From: TWA4 sp964613155
Lineage (GTDB): Bacteria; Bacillota; Clostridia; Lachnospirales; Lachnospiraceae
Direction of reading: 5' to 3'
Length of the DNA: 27,978 bases
NCBI GenBank assembly: GCA_964613155.1
Contig: CAZTHP010000030.1
Span: 1-27,978 of the forward strand
Made by a program: the position numbers and the translations under genes. The notes under the pieces are model-generated. The model saw only the letters and a program-made list of their open reading frames with translations. It did not search any database and had not been told where the DNA came from. Below are positions 1 through 7,522 of the stretch, piece by piece (positions within the stretch are counted from its first letter, which is position 1; each line of letters starts with the position of its first letter).

Positions 1-1
1 T

Positions 2-97
2 GTCTGCTTTGCGATATTCGGTGTGTTTTACGGTATTGTATATAAGATCACTTCCTGCAGCTACTATGCAATTGTCAGTGGAAGAAAGGAACAGTAA
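2..97 (+). CDS. C-terminal end of a membrane protein, probable ABC transporter permease (partial)
   Basis: An open frame enters from the left edge and stops with TAA at 95-97, giving 31 residues. The visible part has a hydrophobic stretch (roughly residues 2-14, ending FYGIVYKIT) followed by a short polar, basic tail ending GRKEQ. A last membrane helix with YKIT and a short cytoplasmic tail is typical of FtsX-like ABC permeases of Clostridia, often encoded after their ATPase. That assignment rests on a short fragment and is inference; the hydrophobic C-terminus is what is seen. No start can be given because the gene begins outside the window. No strong terminator follows directly; a weak TTAGGG/CCCTAA hairpin lies at 188-202. 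Confidence 0.45.
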   Translation, partial: VCFAIFGVFYGIVYKITSCSYYAIVSGRKEQ

Positions 98-420
98 TAA
101 ATCCGTTTTCGTGATTTAATTGGACATTTCCTCGGATGAGATTTATACGAGTCTAAATAACGTATAATACTTATTGCACTTCGGGTCTTAGGGTGTCCCT
201 AACGAGTACCGTTTTTAAGCAGCAGGAGTAAAAACAATCTGCTTGCTAAGAATAAACATGAACTTAAAAACCTATAAAACAAAAGGCACAATCAGCGGAT
301 TATTGTCGGCCTTGCTGTTCAAATAATGTTGTCATAATGAACCTCCTTGATTTAATGTACTGATTATAAATCAAGTCGAATCAAAAGACGAATGTGCGGA
401 TTATATTGTAAAAGAAAAAG
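98..420. other. Non-coding spacer with promoter-like and hairpin sequences
   Basis: No gene of normal size fits here. It holds a TATAAT at 163-168 (plus strand, no good -35), a small TTAGGG-TGT-CCCTAA hairpin at 188-202, the tiny minus-strand ORF at 300-335, and the inverted repeat at 346-375. It may be the scar of a lost mobile gene between the permease end and the hydro-lyase operon. Confidence 0.4.
300..335 (-). other. Tiny ORF with a strong Shine-Dalgarno (possible gene remnant)
   Basis: On the minus strand an AAGGAGG ribosome site lies 6 nt upstream of an ATG that opens only 11 codons (MTTLFEQQGRQ) before TAA. The ribosome site is as good as any in the window, which is unusual for a chance ORF. 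The LFEQ-Q-G start recalls the N-terminus of TnpV-type transposon proteins (which start like LFEQ-x-GG-x-Y), so this may be the stump of a lost gene. That resemblance is from memory over eight residues and is weak. A 9-bp inverted repeat (CTTGATTTA at 346-354, TAAATCAAG at 367-375) and a TATAAT on the minus strand lie directly upstream, so promoter-like sequence is present. Confidence 0.25.
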
Positions 421-473
421 GCTGCTGTTTGAGATTTAGCGAGTGATCTTGCAAATTTCAAACAGCAGCTTTT
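421..473. terminator. Bidirectional Rho-independent terminator
   Basis: A 17-bp stem with one G-A mismatch (421-437 pairs with 453-469, arms beginning GCTGCTGTTTGA) encloses a 15-nt loop. It is followed by TTTT on the plus strand and preceded by an A-rich run (411-419) that gives the U-tract on the minus strand. It lies about 170 nt beyond the last hydro-lyase gene, which is transcribed towards it, so it most likely ends that operon. Confidence 0.85.
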
Positions 474-485
474 CTGATGTTATTA

Positions 486-551
486 TTTTACCGGAATCCC
501 AACTGTATTTTACCGGAATCCAATCTGTGTTTTACTGGTATTAGATTGGTG
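486..551. repeat. 22-bp tandem repeat, three copies
   Basis: Three head-to-tail units begin at 486, 508 and 530. The first two share TTTTACCGGAATCC almost exactly and the third is diverged (TTTTACTGGTATT). The array lies between the terminator and the end of the first large-subunit gene, in what should be the 3' untranslated region of the minus-strand operon. The period of 22 bp is two helical turns. No function can be assigned. Confidence 0.75.
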
Positions 552-640
552 TGTCAGGGTCAGCGTAGCTTCCCCCGTCGTTTTCTTGCAGCATTTCACC
601 AGAATAAAGCCTGCAAAAATACAGAGAAAATATTACGAAC

Positions 641-1891
641 TTACATTTCCGGTGTTACAATCTTGCCAGCGACTGCACAGGCAGCAGCTGTGACAGGTGA
701 GGCAAGGAAGATTTCCACTTTTGAGGTTCCCATTCTTCCGAGGAAGTTTCGGTTGTTGGTGGCAACAACACGTTCACCGTCAGTCAGAATGCCGCCAGCG
801 CGTCCACAGCAAAGGCCGCAGCCGGGATGTGTGATCATAGCACCTGCTTCGGATAAAATCTGTAAAGTTCCGTTGGCGAGAGCCTGTCTGTAAATCTTAC
901 GGCTGGCAGGTGTAACGATCAATTTTACAAAAGGAGCTACTTTCTTGCCTTTCAGTACAGCCGCAGCTTTTTCTAGATCTTCTAAACGGCCATTGGTACA
1001 GGAACCAATGAAAACCTGATCGATCGGCGTACCTTCTAAGACAGCGGTGGGTTTGATATTGTCCACCTGGGACGGACATGCCATAACGGGAACGAAAGCC
1101 TCTGCCTGATAATCAATTACCTGGCAGTAAACGGCATCTTCGTCTCCTTTTAAACTGCGTTCAGCATCGGTCAAGGGAATTTCACAGTATTCTGCGGTTT
1201 TTTCATCCGGTGTAAATAAGGCACATTTCGCACCGGCTTCAATGGCCATATTTGCAATTGTCATACGGCTGGCAACGGACATTTCCTCAACGGTATCACC
1301 GGCAAATTCCAGTGCTTTGTAAGTGGCACCGTCTGCGCCCAGATCGCCGATCAGACGCAGGATAATGTCTTTCGATGTGACGTTGGCTGGTAATTTGCCA
1401 TGAATATTTACTTTGATGGTTTCCGGGATTTTGATCCAAAGTTCGCCTGTTCCCAGGATACTTGCCATTTCCGTGTAGCCAATACCGGAAGAAAATGCAC
1501 CGACACATCCATAGGTGGTGGTGTGGCTGTCTGTGCCGAATACCACGTTGCCGGGTTTTACATAACCAGCTTCTGTCATGAGCTGATGGCAGATTCCATC
1601 AGAGCGATGAACATTTTTCATACCATATTTCGCAGCAAACGCATCGCCTTTGCGAAAATGTCTAGTATCGTCAATCTGGCTTGCGGGAACTAAGTGGTCG
1701 TAGATCAGAACGACCTTATCGGGATCCCAGAGCTTTTGAAAGCCCATTTCCTCAAATTTATCTGCGACAAAGGGAATGAAAATGTCGTGGATCATAACGC
1801 GGTCTACCTGAACGGTTACGATATCGCCGGCTTTTGCCGCGTCATTCCCTGTATTTCTTTGAATGATTTTTTCAATAATCGTTGCACCCAT
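641..1891 (-). CDS. Aconitase-superfamily hydro-lyase, large subunit (LeuC-like), copy 1
   Basis: The 416-residue product has the length and motif order of bacterial/archaeal-type 3-isopropylmalate dehydratase and homoaconitase large subunits. These bind a [4Fe-4S] cluster and move a hydroxyl by dehydration and rehydration of a malate-type acid in the cytoplasm. Visible cluster ligands are Cys298 (GSCTNGRLEDL) and the pair Cys358/Cys361 (HPGCGLCCG). The YDHLVP (64-69) and GTDSHTTTYG (119-128) substrate and cluster motifs are intact. AAAGGAG lies about 8 nt upstream of the ATG. The gene follows its small subunit by 24 nt and ends the four-gene operon. It is clearly diverged from copy 2 (under half identical by eye), so this is not a fresh duplication. 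Substrate is uncertain: isopropylmalate, citramalate, 2,3-dimethylmalate or homocitrate are all possible, and no leuA or leuB is nearby. Confidence 0.9.
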   Translation of the reverse strand: MGATIIEKIIQRNTGNDAAKAGDIVTVQVDRVMIHDIFIPFVADKFEEMGFQKLWDPDKVVLIYDHLVPASQIDDTRHFRKGDAFAAKYGMKNVHRSDGICHQLMTEAGYVKPGNVVFGTDSHTTTYGCVGAFSSGIGYTEMASILGTGELWIKIPETIKVNIHGKLPANVTSKDIILRLIGDLGADGATYKALEFAGDTVEEMSVASRMTIANMAIEAGAKCALFTPDEKTAEYCEIPLTDAERSLKGDEDAVYCQVIDYQAEAFVPVMACPSQVDNIKPTAVLEGTPIDQVFIGSCTNGRLEDLEKAAAVLKGKKVAPFVKLIVTPASRKIYRQALANGTLQILSEAGAMITHPGCGLCCGRAGGILTDGERVVATNNRNFLGRMGTSKVEIFLASPVTAAACAVAGKIVTPEM

Positions 1892-1915
1892 AGGGGACTC
1901 CTTTCTTTGCTTGCT

Positions 1916-2410
1916 TTACGGTTCCAGTCCGTTTAATTTACGCATCGCTTTTACAAGACCGCCTGCGTTGATAATGTCAAGCAGGTTCTGCGGGAGAGAA
2001 GAAATCGGATAATCCGTTCCTTTGCAGGTAATATGGTCTCCAACGGTTACATCGATGGTTTCGCCTTCGGTTGTTACATCGCAAAGGTCGGGATTTTCGA
2101 TTAAAAGCAGACCGTTATTGATCGCGTTGCGGAAGAAAATGCGGGCAAAGGATTTAGCGATTACGCATCGGATGCCCAGGGCTTTGATTACTTCGGGTGC
2201 TTGTTCTCTGGAAGAACCGCATCCAAAGTTTTTGCCAGCTACAATGATATCACCTTCCTGAATCTGGCCGGCAAGTTCCGGGCGCAGAGGGCTGAAAGCG
2301 AAGGGTTTCATATCTTCTACGGTTTTTAAAGCGAGGTACTCGGTGGGAATGATGATATCAGTATCAATATCATCGCCCAGGAGCCAAACTCTGCCACTGA
2401 ATTGTTCCAT
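1916..2410 (-). CDS. Aconitase-superfamily hydro-lyase, small subunit (LeuD-like), copy 1
   Basis: This 164-residue protein is the swivel-domain partner of the large subunit directly downstream. It has the family's N-terminal DIDTDIIIP (14-22) and the substrate-binding FGCGSSREQAP motif around residues 62-72, then a conserved FARIFFRNAINNG segment. The length is normal for the short small subunits seen in archaea and Clostridia. The loop after DTDIIIP reads EYLALKT. In characterised relatives this loop is the specificity loop, with YLRT in isopropylmalate isomerases; here the Arg position is Ala, which suggests a different substrate (inference). A GAAAGGAAT ribosome site precedes the ATG. It lies 73 nt downstream of large subunit 2 and 24 nt upstream of large subunit 1. 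Confidence 0.9.
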   Translation of the reverse strand: MEQFSGRVWLLGDDIDTDIIIPTEYLALKTVEDMKPFAFSPLRPELAGQIQEGDIIVAGKNFGCGSSREQAPEVIKALGIRCVIAKSFARIFFRNAINNGLLLIENPDLCDVTTEGETIDVTVGDHITCKGTDYPISSLPQNLLDIINAGGLVKAMRKLNGLEP

Positions 2411-2429
2411 ATATGTATTCCTTTCTATC

Positions 2430-2467
2430 TGTAATGTATCTGTAGTTGTAATGTATGTGTAATCTAT
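2430..2467. repeat. Short direct repeats of TGTAATGTAT in an intercistronic spacer
   Basis: TGTAATGTAT occurs at 2430-2439 and 2447-2456, and TGTAATCTAT at 2458-2467. They fill most of the 73-nt gap between large subunit 2 and small subunit 1, upstream of the ribosome site. They could be slippage products or part of a binding site; no transcription signal is evident. Confidence 0.6.
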
Positions 2468-2483
2468 GTTTTTGTTAGATTCT

Positions 2484-3731
2484 TTACAGCATATCTGCGG
2501 AAATGATCTCCCCTTTGATTGCAGATGCAGTTACGGTTGCGGCAGATCCTAAGTATACGAAAGAGTCTTTATGACCTGCGCGTCCCTTGAAGTTCCGGGT
2601 ACCGGTACTGATCAGGGTTTCGCCTTCTCCGATCACACCCTGGCAGCTTCCCCAGCAGACACTGCAGTTTGCGTTCATCACGATCGCGCCTGCTTCCATG
2701 AAAATATCAATCAGTCCTTCTTCCATGGCCTGCTGGTAAACGGTATTGCTGGCAGGAACGACCAGAAAACGAACATGTGGAGCGACTTTCTTTCCTTTGA
2801 TGATTTCTGCCCCTACACGCAGATCTTCCAGACGGCCATTGTTGCAGGAGCCTAAAAATGCTTCATTAATCTTGACACCGGTGCATTCTCTGACCGGAAC
2901 AACATTATCAACAAAATGAGGTTTTGCAACGATTGGTTCGATACTGTCCAGATCAATGTCATAGGTTTGAGCAAATACAGCGTCTTCATCACTCTGGAAG
3001 CAGGCTTTCGGTTCTCTGCCCTGTGCTTTCAGATAGTTAAGGGCGATTTCATCCACTTCCATTAAAGCGGTTTTAGCACCTGCTTCTACACACAGGTTGC
3101 AGATAGCAATTCGGTCGCTCATTGTCAAAGTTTTCATGCCCTCTCCGACAAATTCCATTGCTTTATAATTTGCGCCGTTAGCACCGATCTTGCCGATGAT
3201 CGTCAGGATCAGATCTCTTGCCGAAACGCCGTCTTTTAACTTGCCATTTAAACGAAAACGCAGCGTTTCCGGTACTAACAGCCAGGACTGTCCAGTTACC
3301 ATTGCGTACAGATAATCGGTGCATCCCACGCCAGTGCCAAATGCTCCAAGTGCGCCGTAAGCACAGGTATGGCTGTCTGCGCCGAAGATCAGTTCACCGG
3401 GGCAAACGTGATTTTCCATCATAATCTGGTGACAGACACCTTTGCCTTCATAAAATGTAATGCCATTTTCCCGTGCAAAATCACGCATTTTCTTGTGAGA
3501 AGCCGCAGTTTTGGGGCTGTCACAAGGAACATTGTGGTCGATGATCCAAACCAGTTTGTTGACATCTGCAATATGAGGATGTTTTAATTTGTGGTACATG
3601 TCAATGGTCAAATGGGTTGTGCCGTCGTTACTCATCAGACGGTCTACTTCTACTGTGTAAATATCGCCGGGTTTTACACATTCTACACCGGCGGCTCTTG
3701 CTATAATCTTCTCAGCTATTGTCATTCCCAT
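2484..3731 (-). CDS. Aconitase-superfamily hydro-lyase, large subunit (LeuC-like), copy 2
   Basis: The 415-residue protein is a second complete large subunit. Cluster ligands are Cys296 (GSCNNGRLEDL) and Cys356/Cys359 (NANCSVCWG), and the active-site motifs IDHNVP (64-69) and GADSHTCAYG (117-126) are present. The usual PGC before the cluster cysteine pair is NANC here, and CTN is CNN, so the cluster surroundings differ from copy 1 and from textbook LeuC. AAAGGGAGA lies 7 nt upstream of the ATG at 3731; a second ATG two codons in is possible. It follows small subunit 2 by 171 nt and precedes small subunit 1 by 73 nt, so each large subunit follows a small one. The natural partner by order is the small subunit at 3903-4373. 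Substrate cannot be read from the sequence; E. barkeri-type 2,3-dimethylmalate dehydratase is one candidate relative. Confidence 0.9.
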   Translation of the reverse strand: MGMTIAEKIIARAAGVECVKPGDIYTVEVDRLMSNDGTTHLTIDMYHKLKHPHIADVNKLVWIIDHNVPCDSPKTAASHKKMRDFARENGITFYEGKGVCHQIMMENHVCPGELIFGADSHTCAYGALGAFGTGVGCTDYLYAMVTGQSWLLVPETLRFRLNGKLKDGVSARDLILTIIGKIGANGANYKAMEFVGEGMKTLTMSDRIAICNLCVEAGAKTALMEVDEIALNYLKAQGREPKACFQSDEDAVFAQTYDIDLDSIEPIVAKPHFVDNVVPVRECTGVKINEAFLGSCNNGRLEDLRVGAEIIKGKKVAPHVRFLVVPASNTVYQQAMEEGLIDIFMEAGAIVMNANCSVCWGSCQGVIGEGETLISTGTRNFKGRAGHKDSFVYLGSAATVTASAIKGEIISADML

Positions 3732-3902
3732 GGAAAAATCTCCCTTTTATGAAAAAAAATCAGGTAACGATTCTATTTTGTTCGAATAACGGTTCCGTTT
3801 TTCGAAAGCAAGCACTCATTACTTGTGGTCATCTTGATTTGATCAAAGCAGTTCATTCTCGAATCAAGCGATTAGGTTTTATATTAAAACTCAGTTTGTA
3901 TT

Positions 3903-4373
3903 TCAGTCTTTATTTAAAGAAGCGATCAATCCGCCCTGATTCAGGATTCCCTGCATGTATTCCGGTAATTTGGTGCAGGTAAGCGTTTTACCATTAACCG
4001 TTACAGTACCGTCTGTTAAAGATAATTCCATATCATCTCCGGATTTTGCTTCCTCATATAAGTCTTTACATACGATAACGGGAAGTCCGATGTTGATCGC
4101 GTTTCGATAGAAAATACGTGCAAAGGATTTGGCGAGAACAGCTTTTACCCCAAGAGCTTTCAGTACGCTGGGAGCCTGCTCTCTGGAGGAACCGCAGCCA
4201 AAGTTTTCCGCAGCGATTACGAAATCGCCAGGCTGGACTTTCGATGCAAAATCAGGATCCAGCGATTCAAATGTATGTGCCTTCATCTCATCAATTGTAG
4301 GGAACAATAAATATTGAGATGCAATGATCTGGTCGGTATCGACATCTGTATGAAATTTAAAAATTTTACCCAT
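3903..4373 (-). CDS. Aconitase-superfamily hydro-lyase, small subunit (LeuD-like), copy 2
   Basis: The start chosen is the ATG at 4373, giving 156 residues, because AAGGAGG lies about 8 nt upstream and MGKIFKFHTDVDTDQII is the normal family N-terminus. A longer frame from 4451 would add 26 residues that do not look like the family. Motifs are DVDTDQIIASQYL (10-22), FGCGSSREQAP (about 59-69) and FARIFYRNAINIG. The specificity loop reads QYLLFPT, again lacking the Arg of the YLRT loop of isopropylmalate isomerases, and differs from copy 1 (EYLALKT), which supports different substrates for the two enzymes. It is the first gene of the operon; its leader contains a palindrome at 4462-4483. Confidence 0.88.
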   Translation of the reverse strand: MGKIFKFHTDVDTDQIIASQYLLFPTIDEMKAHTFESLDPDFASKVQPGDFVIAAENFGCGSSREQAPSVLKALGVKAVLAKSFARIFYRNAINIGLPVIVCKDLYEEAKSGDDMELSLTDGTVTVNGKTLTCTKLPEYMQGILNQGGLIASLNKD

Positions 4374-4461
4374 AAAAAGGGCCTCCTTGTCTTTTTTTGA
4401 TTTACGTGAGCAGCGATGAAAATGCTGCGATATCCTATACGAATCTTTCATAAATCTGCAT

Positions 4462-4483
4462 TGTTAATAGTGTAACATTAACA
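4462..4483. promoter_or_regulatory. Palindrome upstream of the hydro-lyase operon, candidate operator
   Basis: TGTTAAT and ATTAACA form perfect 7-bp arms around 8 nt (AGTGTAAC). It lies about 90 nt before the first small-subunit ATG, where the minus-strand promoter should be (TTTACA and TACACT/TATTAA-like hexamers overlap it). The position fits a repressor site for the operon. It is a single copy, so this is only a candidate. Confidence 0.35.
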
Positions 4484-4686
4484 TGTAAAAAAGTACAGAG
4501 GGCAAAATTCATCATTTTCCATGATTAAATTTACTGTGATAATACGAATGCGTGTATGAGGAGATGGATTTTCAAAAAGAGTAGGATTAGTGACATGGAA
4601 AATGTGTATTTTGAAAGGCATGTGAAAAGTTTAATACAAAATTTAGAAAATCTTAAGGGTTGTTTATACCATTTTAAGGGTGGGTT

Positions 4687-4695
4687 TGTTATAAT
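4687..4695 (+). promoter_or_regulatory. Extended -10 promoter (TGTTATAAT) of the VWA/ABC operon
   Basis: A TG-N-TATAAT extended -10 element is present; no good -35 lies 17 nt upstream, which is usual for extended -10 promoters. It would give a leader of roughly 140 nt before the first gene at 4841. No other convincing plus-strand promoter is seen between here and the end of the operon at 18253. Confidence 0.55.
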
Positions 4696-4840
4696 CAGAC
4701 TAGAGTTTCTTGAAAGACTTTGAAATAGAAAAATGAAACTTTGTTAATTGGTAATTTATTTTCAGATCGTATCGGTGGAAAGTTTCTCCTGGTATCTGAT
4801 GATGTATTATTCTATTTAAGGAAGGGAAGGAAAAGAAAAT

Positions 4841-7522
4841 ATGAAAGTTGTGAAAAAACTTACCGTATTTTTGGTGCTGTTTCTGTTTAGTGTATCGGCA
4901 CTTGTGCCGGCAGCGGGAAATGTTGCTTTAGCGGCAGGGATATCCCATACAGCAAGCAAACCGGCAGTCAGCAGTCAGACAAGCAGTCAGTCTGCGAAAA
5001 AGCAGTCTGAAACAAGTAAATCGACAGAAAGCAAGTCGACAAAAGAGCAGTCTGAGGCAAGTCAATCGACAGATGATGAATCGGCAGAAAGTCAGTCTGC
5101 GTCAGAATCCTCTGAGGCAATGACATCTGTGGAGGATTCACAGGCAGAGAGTACAGCAAAGAAGCAGGCTTCGAAGAAGACTGTGAGCTCCAATGGGATG
5201 ATCAGCAGTGAGGATTTTGAGATTCAGATCGCTTGTGGATTGAATCGAAATTATCGTATGGGTGCGTCGATTCCTGTTACAATTCAGATGGAGAGTCTGA
5301 AAGAAGATTTTGGAGGAATTGTGCGTATTGTTGTGCCGAGAGATGTTGAGTATTCGGATACTGAGGCGGTTGCTTATGAAAAAGAGGTGCTTCTTACAGC
5401 CGGTGCGCAAAAGACGGTTACGATGTCCATTACGGCGAATATGACACTTTCTGCACTTCGTTTTGAATTGGAAGATCAGAAGGGTAAGATTGTTTTAGAG
5501 AGTACGGTTACGATGAAGACGCAGTCCGGTGATAGTGCGCTGGTCGGAGTATTGAGCGAAGATTATACGGCGTTGAATTATTTTGATGGAAATTTAATTA
5601 CGTTGGATTCGTATTCGGGTACTGTGCAGCTGTTAGAGTTAAAGGAAAGTGATATGCCAGAGCAGGCTTCTGGTTTAGAAGCTCTTAGCTATTTGATTAT
5701 CAATAGTTTCGATACTTCAATTCTGACACAGAATCAGTTAGCGGCGATTCAGAATTGGGTGGAACAAGGCGGTGTTCTGATTTTGGGTACCGGATCGGAT
5801 TATAAGCAGACTTTATCGGGATTTTCCAGCGATTTTATCAGTGGAACGATTGGAAAAGCCGTTAAGGGTTCGTTCTATGCAGTAGGAACTGCCGATGAAA
5901 AATCCGGTGATGTGCTGAAATTTACGGAGAAACAAGGTCTTTTGGAGATTTCTTTAAAGGAAGGCCGTACATTGAATAAGGTAGTAAGTGCCGATCAGTT
6001 TGTTTGGAATCGTGATTATGGAAAAGGTCATGTCGTGGTAACGGCATTTAATCTGGGAATGGAGCCGCTTGTAAGCTGGAGCGGCCGCGAGCTGATGGCT
6101 TCTTCTCTTTTAGAAAAGTCGGCACAGGGCTATAGTGATACACGGATTTCTGCCTTAAATTATGGGGGATACAATACGGATACCTGGTCGTTATCCAATG
6201 CACTGGATCGTCTGCATCAGATTGGCTATCCCAATATAAATCTGATGCAAGGTATTTTTTTGGTATTTGTAATCTTGATCGGACCGGGGCTTTACCTGAT
6301 TCTGAAATTAGTCGATAAGCGGGAGTGGATGTGGCTGTTGGTTCCGATGCTGGCCATTAGCTGTACGGCGGTTATCTTTATCGTCAGCAAAGATATGCGC
6401 ATCGATCATATGCAGACTGCTTCGATTACGACCTTATATTATGAAGATGGTGTATCAAACGGCATTGAGCAGGTCAGCATGGCAGTACAGGTTCCGCAGG
6501 CAGACCGCCAGGAACTGGAATTAGATGCGTCCCTTAGTAATTTACGATTGTATGGACAGAATTATGATTATATGTATTCCTATATGGGAGTTGCTGATCC
6601 GACAAAATATGAATATAAAACAGCGATTCGGGAAACTGCGAAGGGATACCAGATGGGTATTACCAATGGTTCAACCTTTGCATCGACGTATTTAACGTTA
6701 AATCACAGTGTAGATGCGTCGCAGGATCTTTCTTGCGGATTGGAGACGAATCTGGAGCGAAAGACAACGGGTATTGTAGGAACGATCACAAACCATACGG
6801 GCAGAGATCTGCACTGGCTGTCACTTTATTCGCAGTCAAGGATGGTTATGATCGGAGAATTAAAGGATGGAGAAACGGTGCAGATCAAAGAATCGGACAA
6901 TCGTATTTTCCAGTATGATCTGTATCAGGTAAATGTTCCGGGATATACCGTGGACAGCAAGGAATACAATATCCAGATGCAGATTTGGGAACTGTTTTCT
7001 TCCCAGTATCTTGTCGGTATGGAAGAAAAAGATGTCTATATTTATGCCTCTCTAGGAGATTGGGAAGCCGATTATGTTTCCGATGATCGGGTAGAGGAAC
7101 AGAATATTGCTGTTTTAGTAAAACATGAAGAAATGGGATTTAGCGATTATGAAGGTGCGGAGCTGTTCAGCCTGTATGATTGTGTCGATAATGGTAACAG
7201 CGATTGGGATATCGATGGCATGATGTGCAGTCAGACCGCAGAGGTCGAGTTTGATCTGAGTCATAAAGTAACGAAGGTTCATGCGCTGATCCGTGCAAAA
7301 GATTCCGAAGCACTCTACGGCAATACCAAGAATGTAAAGACGTATGCTTACAATGTTGTAACAGAAGCTTATGAAGAATTATTTACAGATGGGGAAATCA
7401 TGGAATTTAAAAAATCCTGCCCGTATTTGACGGAACAGGGCACTATAAAAATGAAATTTGTCTGTAAATCGCCTTACGATGATTATTCTCCTCAGATTAC
7501 AGTAGTGGGAGGTTTTGAATAA
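4841..7522 (+). CDS. Secreted/membrane-anchored protein with GATase-fold domain, first gene of the VWA/ABC operon
   Basis: The 893-residue product starts with a signal peptide (MKVV-KK, hydrophobic 8-24, cleavage near ALAAG at about 32). A Ser/Thr/Gln/Lys/Glu linker of about 80 residues with repeated SQS, STES and KEQSE blocks follows, then an extracytoplasmic part. Residues about 275-330 (SYLIINSFDT, then IQNWVEQGGVLILGTG) look like a class I glutamine-amidotransferase/DUF4350-like fold without a visible catalytic Cys. Two membrane helices lie at about 471-491 and 498-516, and a second outside domain of some 370 residues completes it. GGAAGGGAAGGA precedes the ATG. Its stop overlaps the next start (TAATG). 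By context it is the extracytoplasmic partner of the ABC exporter, as GldG-type proteins are in other lineages. The exact function is unknown. Confidence 0.75.
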   Translation: MKVVKKLTVFLVLFLFSVSALVPAAGNVALAAGISHTASKPAVSSQTSSQSAKKQSETSKSTESKSTKEQSEASQSTDDESAESQSASESSEAMTSVEDSQAESTAKKQASKKTVSSNGMISSEDFEIQIACGLNRNYRMGASIPVTIQMESLKEDFGGIVRIVVPRDVEYSDTEAVAYEKEVLLTAGAQKTVTMSITANMTLSALRFELEDQKGKIVLESTVTMKTQSGDSALVGVLSEDYTALNYFDGNLITLDSYSGTVQLLELKESDMPEQASGLEALSYLIINSFDTSILTQNQLAAIQNWVEQGGVLILGTGSDYKQTLSGFSSDFISGTIGKAVKGSFYAVGTADEKSGDVLKFTEKQGLLEISLKEGRTLNKVVSADQFVWNRDYGKGHVVVTAFNLGMEPLVSWSGRELMASSLLEKSAQGYSDTRISALNYGGYNTDTWSLSNALDRLHQIGYPNINLMQGIFLVFVILIGPGLYLILKLVDKREWMWLLVPMLAISCTAVIFIVSKDMRIDHMQTASITTLYYEDGVSNGIEQVSMAVQVPQADRQELELDASLSNLRLYGQNYDYMYSYMGVADPTKYEYKTAIRETAKGYQMGITNGSTFASTYLTLNHSVDASQDLSCGLETNLERKTTGIVGTITNHTGRDLHWLSLYSQSRMVMIGELKDGETVQIKESDNRIFQYDLYQVNVPGYTVDSKEYNIQMQIWELFSSQYLVGMEEKDVYIYASLGDWEADYVSDDRVEEQNIAVLVKHEEMGFSDYEGAELFSLYDCVDNGNSDWDIDGMMCSQTAEVEFDLSHKVTKVHALIRAKDSEALYGNTKNVKTYAYNVVTEAYEELFTDGEIMEFKKSCPYLTEQGTIKMKFVCKSPYDDYSPQITVVGGFE

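Larger units (their letters stand above)
4452..4840. other. Divergent intergenic region between the hydro-lyase operon and the VWA/ABC operon
   Basis: This 389-bp AT-rich gap separates the minus-strand hydro-lyase operon from the plus-strand operon. It contains the 4462-4483 palindrome for the left side, an extended -10 promoter at 4687-4695 for the right side, and a weak inverted repeat (TCAGAT at 4762-4767, ATCTGA at 4794-4799) in the roughly 145-nt leader. I see no T-box, riboswitch or small gene. Confidence 0.5.

Noticed and set aside
258..326. 22-codon plus-strand ORF starting MNLKTYKTKGTIS
   Set aside because: It has no Shine-Dalgarno sequence and overlaps the minus-strand mini-ORF that does; too short to support as a gene.
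477..893. 138-codon plus-strand ORF opposite the first large-subunit gene
   Set aside because: Lies mostly antisense to a clearly conserved gene, includes the 22-bp repeats, and has no ribosome site or family pattern.
4374..4451. 26-residue N-terminal extension of small subunit 2
   Set aside because: AAGGAGG serves the ATG at 4373, and the extension does not match the family N-terminus.
4696..4840. Riboswitch or T-box in the leader of the VWA/ABC operon
   Set aside because: Only a weak 6-bp inverted repeat is visible; no conserved T-box, c-di-GMP or other aptamer sequence was recognised.
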